Assembly (NCBI GenBank): GCA_902488965.1 | Contig: CABTYA010000061.1 | Coordinates: forward strand, 1 to 6,006 | Length of the DNA: 6,006 nt | Origin: an uncultured Veillonellaceae bacterium | GTDB lineage: Bacteria > Bacillota > Negativicutes > Veillonellales > Negativicoccaceae | Direction of reading: 5' to 3' | Part shown: positions 1 through 5,811 of the stretch, piece after piece | Layout of the letters: the number at the start of each line of letters is the position of its first letter | Position numbering within the stretch: the stretch's first letter is position 1 | Made by a program: the position numbers and the translations under genes | Notes under the pieces: generated by a model | The model's database searches: none | Seen by the model: only the letters and a program-made list of their open reading frames with translations | What the model was told of the DNA's origin: nothing

Positions 1-68
1 GCCGCATCACTGGACGCTTTCAGCTTCCACGAACTCATCGACCCTGTGCCGAGTTTGTCGATGCCGAG
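1..68 (-). repeat. Stalk repeat B, copy 2 (cut by window edge)
   Basis: Bases 1-40 are identical to 877-916 (offset 876, or 292 codons), and similarity continues to about base 68. It encodes a LG[TK]G[ST]MSSWKLKASSDA segment. The repeat reaches the window edge and probably continues beyond it. Confidence 0.88.
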
Positions 69-3000
69 ATCTGTTTTCAGTTTCTTCGTGTTCAGCGTGT
101 AGGTGACGGACTTGTCACTCCCCACCGTAGCGGTCAATGCGGACGTTGCGCCGTCTTTGTCTTCCGATACGGCTTTGAACGTAATCTCGTTCTTTGTGTC
201 GCCACCCAAGGTCACATCCGCTGTGCCAACAGTCGCATTCGCATCTTTGATGGTAAATCCGCCTTTGAGTGCGGTGATGTCGTTGTTGATATTCGTGATA
301 CTGGTGTTGACGTCCGTGTAGTTATTGTCTCCCGCTTTGCGGATACCCAGTTTTTCCTGCCATGCTTTGAGGTTATCTCCTTCGACGTTCTTCGCATCAA
401 CGTCCGCTTTCTTCGACAGCAATCCGTCGTTCTTCGTGATGTTCGTGATGTCGCCCTTGATATCCGTAATGGACGAGTTGTTACTGAGGTCGATTTTTTC
501 GCCCAGTTTCGCATTCGCCTTGACGGTCACTTTCGCTCCCGTGCCGTCTTTTGCCACGGTGACGTCGATTTTGTCCGTTTCGCCTTCAAATTTCACATTC
601 GGCGTCTGATCTTTCGTCATCGTCAAATCAATGGGTGTTTCGGTTCCTTGGACGGAAAATTTCGTGGAAATATTCGTAATCGGTGTCGTGTTGTTCGTCG
701 TGTTGTTGATTTCCGTGATGATATCGCCGGCGATGTTTTGTACCAGTTCACTGTGATTGATGCCGTAGGTAATCGTGCTGCCCTTACGTGTCACGACCAA
801 GCCTTTTTGCTTTTCTTCCGTGCTGGCGCCGAACATTACTTCGCTGTCATTTTCAATCTTCGCCGCTTCCGTTCCAGCCGCATCACTGGACGCTTTCAGC
901 TTCCACGAACTCATCGTGCCTTTGCCGAGTTCGTTGATACCGAGCTTTTCTTTCCACTTCGTTACATCTTCCGTCCCAAGGTTGGTCGCATCTTTCTTCG
1001 CATAGTCTGCCAGTTTCGTATCGAGCGTTCCGCCTTGTTTCGTGATGTTTTCAATATTGGTGTTGATATTGGTAATGCTGGTATTTCCTGCAAGATCAAT
1101 CTTACTGCCATCCACCCCGAAGGTGACTTTCTTGTTCGCTTGAGAAATGGTAAGACCTTTGTCTTTTTCCGTATAGAATTCTACCGTTTCTCCGTCGGCT
1201 ACATTTTCTTCCGTGGTGCCCGTTTTCAGCTTAAAGGACGACATCGTGCCCACGCCTTTGTCGGTGATGCCCAAGTCTTCTTTCAGTTTCTTCGTGTTCA
1301 GCGTGTAGGTGACGGACTTGTCACTCCCCACCTTAGCGGTCAATGCGGATGTTGCTCCGTCTGTATTTTCCGATTTAGCCTTGAACGTAATCGCACTCTT
1401 CGGATCGCCACCCAAGGTCACATCCGCTGTGCCAACAGTCGCATTCGCATCTTTGATGGTAAATCCGCCTTTGAGTGCGGTGATGTCGTTGTTGACATTC
1501 GTGATGTTGCTCTTAATGTCCGTCAGTTCACTCTTGTCCGCTTTGTCCTTGATGGCGTTGTAGACCGTGCCGCCCGTCACAATACCGGCATTTCCGTCAG
1601 TGACCTGCCCGTCCGCGGCAACATTGACAGTGTATGTTTTTACACCTGTTTCCGCATCCTCTGTCGCTTGCACAGTGGTATTCGTACCCGCGGCAACAAC
1701 AACTGCACCTTTGGCAAGGTTCTTGATAACGGTCTGGCCTTCCTCCGTGATATTGTTCAGATTCTTGTCCGCTTTCTTCGCATCGAGCACTTTGAGCTGC
1801 GCGACGTTCACCGCATCCGTGTCCTGCGTACCCGCGGCGAGGTTCGTAATCTGGCGGGTCATACCTTTCGCCGCATTACCTACCGATACGGCACCCGCGC
1901 CCGATTGCCATGTGCTTTCGAGCTTCGTTTTTTCTGCCACAGCTTTCATGAAGTCGCCGTGATTTTTGATCCATGTGTCCAGTTCCTGTTTCGCCTTTGT
2001 TTCTTCTGACGATTTGTTCGGTGCTTTTTGGTAGGCGTCTATCAGTCTGTTGTACTCATCTTTCAACGGATTGACGACTGCTTTGAGTTGATCGTATTTC
2101 TCTTTTTGGCCCGCGGCTTCGATGGCCTGTTCCAATGTCGCACCGTCTGCGGCAAAGGCATAGCCCACCTTGCCCGATTCAACGGCAGCCAAACTGTTAG
2201 CGCCCAGTGCCACCGATTCTTCCGCTTTGGCGGCGGCAACTGCCCCCATCGCTAATGATTTATCTTTTTCCGCTTTACTGTTAAGCCCCTGTGCGATACT
2301 CCATTTTCCGCTAGCCGTGGCTTGCGTCCCTTCGGATATACTGAATTGTCCCGATGCGACAGCTTTGTATCCCATCGCTTGCGCACCATATGCCTGCGCC
2401 TTGGCTTCACTGCCTATGGCAACTGACCTTCCGCCTGTAGCTTCGGAAGACCCACCTATTGCCGTATCGGACGTATCGGAAGCCTTGGCGGTAGCTCCAA
2501 TGGCCGTACTCCATGCTCCTGTGGCATCCGCTTTATAGCCCACAGCCACTGCCGAATCGCCTTTTGTATGGGCACGGTCACCTGCGGCAAAACTGTAACC
2601 GCCTTCTGTTTTGGCTTGAGAGCCGATGGCTGTCGACTGTACGCCAAGAGATTCCGCCCAATTGCCCATGGCCATGGATCCGGCGGATACTGCCTTACTC
2701 ATGTGACCGATCGCTATCGCACGCGGTGCTGCAATCCATTTTTTTTCTGCGCTGGAATACCCGTACCCGAGATCTCCCATGAGATGCTTTATCTTTTCTT
2801 TGCCTAATGCCTTGAATTCCTCATTCGTATATTCCGGATAGTTAACACGATAATACGCAGACTTATCGTCAGGTCCGACCTTCATTTCACGATATACATA
2901 GTTCTTCTTTTCTTCTTCCGACAACGCGTCATAGGCATCTTTACTGATACCGTCTTCCGATGCCGCCAGTGCATAGTACCCCCACGCCTGTGAATACCCG

Positions 3001-5381
3001 CCGATGCTCAACGCCTCTACGCCGATGGCACTGCCGTAAATCCCGTGTGCGGATGTGTTAGCACCGATGGCTATGCCGCCGAATGCTTTGGCGCCATCAT
3101 TTTCGTAGTTGCTTTCTTTCTGAGTATCCGTGTGATTGACGGAAAAATAGTGCAGCGAATTTCCTGCGGAAAGGGCATCGATACCGAGTGCTTGTTTCCA
3201 CGCCTTGATGTCCTTTTCATTCGTCAAATTCGACGCATCGAGATTGGCTTTTTTCTTATCCAGCGCTTTCAGCTGAGCGACATTCACCGCATCGGTGTCC
3301 GCACTGCCGGCGGCGAGGCCTGTGAGCTGACGTGTCATGCCTGTTTCTTCGTTACCGATAGCCGCATCGCCGAATTCCGTTTTCCACGGCACGAAAAGTT
3401 TGTGCTTTTTCTCATTTGCTGCAGCCACTTCATTGTGAGCCAGTCGCCATTTTTCTTTCAATTCCGTATCTTGCGGGAATTTGTCTAATTCTTCTTTCGC
3501 TTTCTTTTCAATTTCTGTTTTTTCCGCAATTTCTTTGTCAATCGCCGCCACTTGTGCCTTCAAATCCGCAGATACCGCACTTTCATCCCACGCCGCATTG
3601 GTTTCGGGATCCCAGCCGATACCGCCTTTGCGCTTGGAATAGGACTCGTACCCCATCGCCACGCCGGCTTTATTATCATCGACCTTCGCGCCGTAACCGA
3701 ACGCCGCCGCATGGTCACCGTTGGCTTGCGTATAACCGCCGACAGCTGTAGATTGATCCCCCTTGGCAGAGGATACGTATCCCGCTGTCGTGCTTTGTTT
3801 TCCTTCCGCCTTCGCAAAAGCACCGATGGCGGTGGCCCCTACGAATGCGCCTTTTGCTCTGCTCCCGATGGCAACGACATCACTGTCTTCCGCCGCGGAA
3901 AAATTGCCCAACGCGATGCTGTTCAGATTCACATCAATGAGTGATCCGTCCTGTTTCGGCGCTTTCACCTGATAATACACTTTCGTACCGTCAGGATTAT
4001 CGTAGGCGATAAACCACTGCTTTACATTGTCCGACAAGGTATCGTATTTTGCTTGTGAAATGGCATCGCCCAGCGACACTCTTGCCCCTTGTCCGATGGC
4101 AATACCGTCGGCATTGACAGCTTTGCTGCTCCAGCCGAGAGCCATAGACCCCCGCCCCATGGCTCTGGCATTATGTCCGCCGGCAAAGGCCATATCACCC
4201 GTTGTTTCCGCATTGGCTCCGATGGCCACACTACGGTCACCGCTGACCGCTGCGTCCGCGCCGATTCCCGTTGAACGGAATCCCGACGTTTTCGCCCCTT
4301 CGCCGATGGCAATCGCGCCGTTAGCGGTCGCACCTTTATTGTCAAAGTTGGAATTTTCCCCTGTTTCCGTACCGGTAACGGACACATAATGAACGCCGCC
4401 TTCCGGCATTTGCTTTTCAAGTTGGTTTTTCACCACTTTCAGCTGGCCGACATTCACCGCATCGGTGTCTTCCGTGCCGGCGGCGAGATGAATAATCTGT
4501 CGGCCGGATGTTTGCGTGCCGACGGAGACCGCTCCCATGCCGGAGCGCCATGTACTTTTGATTTGCCCCAATTCCTTATCCGCTGCATCCCATTCGTCAA
4601 GCGCCTGTTTCGCTGCGGCTTCCTTGTCGGTGCCTTTCGCCGCTTGATAGGCGCTCGCCAGATTCGCACGCGGCGTTTGCGTGATTGCTGCCAGCTTATC
4701 GTAGCGTGCTTTTTTGTCATCAGCAAAGGCGTAGCCGAACTTGCCCTCAGCGACGTCCGCCACCGACTCCCCTCCCAGTGCTACACCATAAGCGACCGAT
4801 GCCTGCGCCTTTCGTCCGAGCGCTACGGACTGCCGTTCTTTGCTCTCTGCCATTGTTCCGAACGCTATACTGTCATTGCCGGCCGCTTCGGCCTCGGTCC
4901 CGATTGCCGATGCGTCCGTGCCTTTACTGTTGGCTTTGTAACCGACAGCGATGCCATTCCTGCTGACACTTTTCGTCTCCACGCCAATCGCGACGGCATT
5001 GTCGCCTGTGGCGCCGCCGTTGTTGTAATTGGCGGTTGCCGTATCCCCCTTCGGGCCTTTGACAGAGACATAGTGAATATCAGTTTTCTCTATCTGATTG
5101 ACGAGCTGATAGATGTCATTCATTTTATGATTAAACGTTTCTACCGCTACATAGCTCCCACCTTCCGGAGCACGCAAGGCGACGTTGCGCGCGCGCAGCA
5201 ATTCCTGCCATTCGTCTTCCTGAACGCGGACGTTTTCCCTGTCACTCGCCGTCCCCTGCAGGAGCGCCTCATCCTGTGCCGCATCGTCCGCAACGGCTGC
5301 CATACTCTGTCCCGCCAGCCCGAGCGCGCATACGCTCATCATCACGCCCAAACGCAAGCGAGCCTTTTTCGTCTGTTTCAT
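1..5381 (-). CDS. YadA-like trimeric autotransporter adhesin, 3' end beyond window
   Basis: Type V secretion adhesin. The family forms homotrimers whose C-terminal barrel sits in the outer membrane and displays a fibrous stalk and heads that bind host or bacterial surfaces. Reading the minus strand from the ATG at 5381 gives 1793 uninterrupted codons. Order in residues: signal peptide 1-28; N-terminal segment with a short coil 29-102; head 1 129-219; neck 283-314; head 2 357-590; neck 673-704; head 3 770-1077; neck 1163-1196; stalk from 1197 to the window edge. Heads consist of repeats such as SVAIG, GIAVG and STAIG. All three necks carry RQ[ILT]-type and TDAVNVxQL motifs, as in YadA/Hia stalk domains. 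The start is supported by GGAGGT five bases upstream and a signal peptide directly after it. The YadA anchor is not visible because the gene leaves the window. Ligand and host role cannot be told from the sequence. The family call is near certain; no specific gene name is recognised. Confidence 0.97.
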   Translation of the reverse strand, partial: MKQTKKARLRLGVMMSVCALGLAGQSMAAVADDAAQDEALLQGTASDRENVRVQEDEWQELLRARNVALRAPEGGSYVAVETFNHKMNDIYQLVNQIEKTDIHYVSVKGPKGDTATANYNNGGATGDNAVAIGVETKSVSRNGIAVGYKANSKGTDASAIGTEAEAAGNDSIAFGTMAESKERQSVALGRKAQASVAYGVALGGESVADVAEGKFGYAFADDKKARYDKLAAITQTPRANLASAYQAAKGTDKEAAAKQALDEWDAADKELGQIKSTWRSGMGAVSVGTQTSGRQIIHLAAGTEDTDAVNVGQLKVVKNQLEKQMPEGGVHYVSVTGTETGENSNFDNKGATANGAIAIGEGAKTSGFRSTGIGADAAVSGDRSVAIGANAETTGDMAFAGGHNARAMGRGSMALGWSSKAVNADGIAIGQGARVSLGDAISQAKYDTLSDNVKQWFIAYDNPDGTKVYYQVKAPKQDGSLIDVNLNSIALGNFSAAEDSDVVAIGSRAKGAFVGATAIGAFAKAEGKQSTTAGYVSSAKGDQSTAVGGYTQANGDHAAAFGYGAKVDDNKAGVAMGYESYSKRKGGIGWDPETNAAWDESAVSADLKAQVAAIDKEIAEKTEIEKKAKEELDKFPQDTELKEKWRLAHNEVAAANEKKHKLFVPWKTEFGDAAIGNEETGMTRQLTGLAAGSADTDAVNVAQLKALDKKKANLDASNLTNEKDIKAWKQALGIDALSAGNSLHYFSVNHTDTQKESNYENDGAKAFGGIAIGANTSAHGIYGSAIGVEALSIGGYSQAWGYYALAASEDGISKDAYDALSEEEKKNYVYREMKVGPDDKSAYYRVNYPEYTNEEFKALGKEKIKHLMGDLGYGYSSAEKKWIAAPRAIAIGHMSKAVSAGSMAMGNWAESLGVQSTAIGSQAKTEGGYSFAAGDRAHTKGDSAVAVGYKADATGAWSTAIGATAKASDTSDTAIGGSSEATGGRSVAIGSEAKAQAYGAQAMGYKAVASGQFSISEGTQATASGKWSIAQGLNSKAEKDKSLAMGAVAAAKAEESVALGANSLAAVESGKVGYAFAADGATLEQAIEAAGQKEKYDQLKAVVNPLKDEYNRLIDAYQKAPNKSSEETKAKQELDTWIKNHGDFMKAVAEKTKLESTWQSGAGAVSVGNAAKGMTRQITNLAAGTQDTDAVNVAQLKVLDAKKADKNLNNITEEGQTVIKNLAKGAVVVAAGTNTTVQATEDAETGVKTYTVNVAADGQVTDGNAGIVTGGTVYNAIKDKADKSELTDIKSNITNVNNDITALKGGFTIKDANATVGTADVTLGGDPKSAITFKAKSENTDGATSALTAKVGSDKSVTYTLNTKKLKEDLGITDKGVGTMSSFKLKTGTTEENVADGETVEFYTEKDKGLTISQANKKVTFGVDGSKIDLAGNTSITNINTNIENITKQGGTLDTKLADYAKKDATNLGTEDVTKWKEKLGINELGKGTMSSWKLKASSDAAGTEAAKIENDSEVMFGASTEEKQKGLVVTRKGSTITYGINHSELVQNIAGDIITEINNTTNNTTPITNISTKFSVQGTETPIDLTMTKDQTPNVKFEGETDKIDVTVAKDGTGAKVTVKANAKLGEKIDLSNNSSITDIKGDITNITKNDGLLSKKADVDAKNVEGDNLKAWQEKLGIRKAGDNNYTDVNTSITNINNDITALKGGFTIKDANATVGTADVTLGGDTKNEITFKAVSEDKDGATSALTATVGSDKSVTYTLNTKKLKTDLGIDKLGTGSMSSWKLKASSDA
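75..299 (-). repeat. Stalk repeat A, copy 2
   Basis: This stretch matches 1281-1505 at a constant offset of 1206 bases (402 codons). By eye there are about 17 mismatches in 225 bases, and 199-289 is identical to 1405-1495 over 91 bases. It encodes residues 1695-1769, including LKGGFTIKDANATVG and VTYTLNTKKLK. Confidence 0.92.
685..707 (-). repeat. 12-bp tandem duplication encoding NNTT
   Basis: On the plus strand, gtcgtgttgtt occurs twice in tandem, separated by one c (a 12-base period). On the coding strand it gives Asn-Asn-Thr-Thr twice (INNTTNNTTPITN). The period is a multiple of three, so gain or loss of a unit would keep the reading frame. Confidence 0.8.
877..944 (-). repeat. Stalk repeat B, copy 1
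   Basis: Partner of 1-68. It encodes the segment ending MSSWKLKASSDA at about residues 1480-1501. A third, weaker relative with MSSFKLK lies at about 1224-1270. Confidence 0.88.
1281..1505 (-). repeat. Stalk repeat A, copy 1
   Basis: Partner of 75-299, encoding residues 1293-1367. Differences cluster in the segment for DPKSAITFKAKSENTD (DTKNEITFKAVSEDKD in the other copy), while the flanking coil and the beta segment VGTADVTLGG are identical at DNA level. Confidence 0.92.
1794..1895 (-). other. Neck domain 3 (GAVSVG ... TDAVNVAQL)
   Basis: Residues 1163-1196 read GAVSVGNAAKGMTRQITNL then AAGTQDTDAVNVAQL, the most canonical of the three necks. It marks the change from the head region to the stalk: no SVAIG repeats follow it inside the window. 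Confidence 0.92.
1896..2150 (-). other. Helical linker 3, a longer duplicate of linker 1
   Basis: Residues 1078-1162 contain TLEQAIEAAGQKEKYDQL, DAYQKA, QELDTW and TKLESTWQSGAG, in the same order and context as linker 1. An extra stretch lies before the YDQL, and the LDTW-to-STWQSG interval is longer. It is predicted helical and charged. Confidence 0.7.
2151..3074 (-). other. Head domain 3 of the adhesin, longest, with an inserted segment
   Basis: Residues 770-1077 carry roughly seventeen beta-roll repeats (GIAIG, GSAIG, AIAIG, SMAMG, STAIG, AVAVG, DTAIG, SVAIG, SLAMG, SVALG). Some are degenerate: SQAWG, FSISEG, SIAQG. Residues about 809-886 form a non-repeat interruption with DGISKDAYDALS and YYRV, clearly like the interruption in head 2, plus a Lys/Glu-rich extension. 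The domain leaves through GKVGYAFA, matching the exit of head 1 (GKFGYAFA). Confidence 0.9.
2844..2954 (-). repeat. Head-interrupting module, copy in head 3
   Basis: Residues 810-846 contain DGISKDAYDALS and, about 23 residues later, YYRV. The same pattern is found in head 2. Similarity is at protein level only, so this is an old duplication. Confidence 0.65.
3270..3365 (-). other. Neck domain 2 (AAIGNEETG ... TDAVNVAQL)
   Basis: Residues 673-704 read AAIGNEETGMTRQLTGLAAG then SADTDAVNVAQL. It is the same element as necks 1 and 3, but the usual VSVG opening is replaced by AAIG. It runs into KALDKKKANLDASNL, DIKAWKQALGI (to residue 734) and then the third HY-type motif at 744. Confidence 0.88.
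3366..3611 (-). other. Helical, highly charged linker 2 before neck 2
   Basis: Residues 591-672 are dense in Lys and Glu (IDKEIAEKTEIEKKAKEELD, then ELKEKW, ANEKKHK) and predict long helices. The end, VPWKTEFGDAAIG, sits where STW[RQ]SG and GAVSVG lie in the other two linkers, so it occupies the same slot but has diverged strongly or has a separate origin. No enzymatic motif is seen. Confidence 0.65.
3612..4313 (-). other. Head domain 2 of the adhesin, with an inserted segment
   Basis: Residues 357-590 carry about thirteen beta-roll repeats, including AIAIG, SVAIG, SMALG, GIAIG, SIALG, VVAIG, ATAIG, STAVG and GVAMG. The series is broken at residues 434-488 by a non-repeat segment containing DAISQAKYDTLS and YYQV, after which the repeats resume at SIALGN. 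A related segment interrupts head 3. The head ends near YESYSKRKGGIGW, where a charged helical linker begins. Confidence 0.88.
3966..4067 (-). repeat. Head-interrupting module, copy in head 2
   Basis: Residues 439-472 contain DAISQAKYDTLS and, about 20 residues later, YYQV, matching the segment in head 3. The shared pattern is D[AG]ISxxxYDxLS, a charged or aromatic middle, then YYxV. Confidence 0.65.
4440..4535 (-). other. Neck domain 1 (GAVSVG ... TDAVNVGQL)
   Basis: Residues 283-314 read GAVSVGTQTSGRQIIHLAAG then TEDTDAVNVGQL. This is the classic trimeric autotransporter neck/stalk element, which narrows a wide beta head onto a coiled coil. It is followed by a short coil (KVVKNQLEKQM) and the second HYVSV motif at residue 331. 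Confidence 0.9.
4536..4724 (-). other. Helical linker 1 between head 1 and neck 1
   Basis: Residues 220-282 lack the head repeats and are rich in Ala, Lys, Asp and Glu, as expected for helix. Landmarks are YDKL at 227, then AYQAA, QALDEW, and STWRSGMG just before GAVSVG. It aligns by eye with the longer linker before neck 3 (residues 1078-1162: YDQL, DAYQKA, QELDTW, STWQSGAG), so these two are duplicates of one module. Function is unknown; a helical lateral insertion or stalk coil is an inference. Confidence 0.7.
4725..4997 (-). other. Head domain 1 of the adhesin (YadA-type beta-roll)
   Basis: Residues 129-219 contain about six degenerate 14-16-residue repeats, each with a hydrophobic pentad: AVAIG, GIAVG, ASAIG, SIAFG, SVALG, GVALG. 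This is the signature of the left-handed parallel beta-roll of YadA and Hep_Hag heads. The domain is entered through an HYVSV motif (residue 103) followed by NYNNGGATGDN, and leaves through GKFGYAFA into a helical segment. It is the shortest of the three heads and would sit nearest the tip of the fibre. Confidence 0.9.
5298..5381 (-). other. Signal peptide of the adhesin (Sec type, no ESPR)
   Basis: Residues 1-28 start MKQTKKARLRLG (positive n-region: K2, K5, K6, R8, R10), continue with a hydrophobic core VMMSVCALGLAG, and end QSMA before AVADD, giving a likely signal peptidase I site after A28. The Cys at 18 lies inside the core without a convincing lipobox, so I do not read it as a lipoprotein. 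Many large trimeric autotransporters begin with a roughly 25-residue ESPR extension; none is present here. Cleavage after A29 or A31 is also possible. Confidence 0.85.
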
Positions 5382-5386
5382 ACTGT

Positions 5387-5392
5387 ACCTCC
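5387..5392 (-). promoter_or_regulatory. Ribosome binding site GGAGGT of the adhesin
   Basis: Perfect GGAGGT on the minus strand, with a five-base spacer (ACAGT) before the ATG at 5381. It decides the start over the internal Met codons 14 and 15, which would remove the charged n-region of the signal peptide. Confidence 0.93.
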
Positions 5393-5453
5393 ATACCGAT
5401 TTTCTACATGCCGTTTTCACATACCATGAATCAAAACGACTAATGTCACAATT

Positions 5454-5481
5454 ATTCTATGTTAATATAGCACACTGGCAA
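5454..5481 (-). promoter_or_regulatory. Predicted sigma-70-type promoter of the adhesin
   Basis: On the minus strand, TTGCCA (5476-5481, 5 of 6 to TTGACA) and TAGAAT (5454-5459, 5 of 6 to TATAAT) are separated by 16 bases. Transcription would start around 5447, giving a leader of about 65 bases. The DNA upstream of the -35 (5482-5580) is very AT-rich and could act as an UP-like element; that part is inference. Confidence 0.65.
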
Positions 5482-5580
5482 TTCCTTTTCTACATAAAAA
5501 AACTAGCGATTGCTGAGTTTTTTTACTAAAATTATAATTATCATTAATATTTATCTTATTTTATTTTAGCTTATTTGTTC
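5482..5580. other. AT-rich intergenic block, no gene
   Basis: Long runs of A/T contrast with the flanking DNA. Besides the palindrome at 5496-5524 it holds a TATAAT on the minus strand (5531-5536) without a good -35, and a loose palindrome around 5530-5548. I see no coding sequence or RNA gene. Confidence 0.6.
5496..5524. terminator. Bidirectional terminator-like palindrome upstream of the promoter
   Basis: Seven A's, then ACTAGC, loop GATT, then GCTGAGT and a run of T's. The arms pair with one bulged G (5515) and both strands end in a run of seven T/U. It lies just upstream of the predicted -35, so it could stop read-through in either direction. The GC part of the stem is short, so efficiency is uncertain. 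Confidence 0.45.
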
Positions 5581-5687
5581 AAATAGGCTGATTTCGGCCG
5601 CCGGTATCGGTTCCGTCTCGGTCGCCATTCATACCGATTGTCGTTCGCCCGCAGGTGTCCGCCTTGCCGTGTTCTCCCGTCACGCAC
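5581..5687. other. GC-richer spacer, nothing recognised
   Basis: Between the upstream terminator and the AT-rich block. Open frames exist on both strands but have no convincing start context and run through the terminator or the neighbouring gene. Short imperfect inverted repeats (atcggt/accgat near 5606 and 5632) are no better than expected by chance. Confidence 0.5.
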
Positions 5688-5718
5688 AAAAAAAGACATC
5701 TCCCGAGGGAGATGTCTT
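5688..5718 (-). terminator. Rho-independent terminator of the upstream adhesin-like gene
   Basis: Perfect 11-bp stem (5693-5703 with 5708-5718, AAGACATCTCC/GGAGATGTCTT) around a four-base loop. On the minus strand it is followed by a run of seven U's, two of them in the stem. It lies about 93 bases past the stop of the gene at 5812 and in its direction, so it should separate that transcript from the adhesin at 5381. Confidence 0.93.
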
Positions 5719-5759
5719 GGTACTGTACACATAGCATACCGCGCAATATACCGCACGGA

Positions 5760-5774
5760 TTGCCGTATCGGCAA
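5760..5774. other. Small hairpin in the 3' UTR of the upstream gene
   Basis: Perfect inverted repeat ttgccg-tat-cggcaa between the stop codon and the terminator. It could stabilise the 3' end or be incidental. There is no U-tract, so it is not itself a terminator. Confidence 0.4.
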
Positions 5775-5811
5775 CCGGATGTATGCACATGCAGGGACAT
5801 CCGCGATGTCG

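Larger units (their letters stand above)
1..1793 (-). other. Stalk region of the adhesin: alternating short coils and beta domains
   Basis: Residues 1197-1793 alternate short Ile/Asn coils (for example TSITNINNDITAL and SITNINTNIENIT, hydrophobics spaced 3-4) with Thr/Lys/Asp-rich beta segments. A GIVTGGTVYNAI motif at 1266-1277 matches one common in trimeric autotransporter stalks. The motif DA[TK]N...W[KQ]EKLGI occurs at 1464-1482 and 1662-1680, and a related one at about 714-734 before head 3. MSS[FW]KLK occurs at 1380, 1490 and 1782. The stalk continues past the window edge, so its length and the anchor are unknown. Confidence 0.85.

Noticed and set aside
103..609. Plus-strand hydrophobic frames that look like membrane proteins
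   Set aside because: They are antisense to Lys/Asn/Thr/Asp-rich stalk codons, which produce Phe/Val/Ser/Leu-rich antisense peptides. They recur wherever the stalk repeat recurs (103 and 1309), as expected of a shadow.
648..2009. 453-codon plus-strand open frame
   Set aside because: It lies exactly antisense and codon-aligned to the adhesin frame. It is open because the adhesin rarely uses the codons that read as stops on the other strand. The translation is Arg/Phe/Cys-rich with no family resemblance.
2151..4997. Regularly spaced short repeats suggesting a CRISPR-like array
   Set aside because: The periodic gat-ggc/acc-gat pattern is the codon echo of the SVAIG head repeats. Units vary in sequence and length and sit inside an open reading frame.
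4389..5429. 346-codon plus-strand open frame
   Set aside because: Same antisense shadow. It crosses the well-supported start and ribosome binding site of the adhesin and has no recognisable domain.
5531..5536. TATAAT on the minus strand as the -10 of a second promoter
   Set aside because: No acceptable -35 at 16-18 bases upstream, and the palindrome at 5496-5524 would lie just downstream. It is expected by chance in such AT-rich DNA.
5392..5639. cataccgatt 10-mer present at both 5392 and 5630, considered as an attachment or operator site
   Set aside because: A single pair of 10-mers with no symmetry and no integrase or regulator nearby. One overlaps the ribosome binding site region, so coincidence is the simpler reading.
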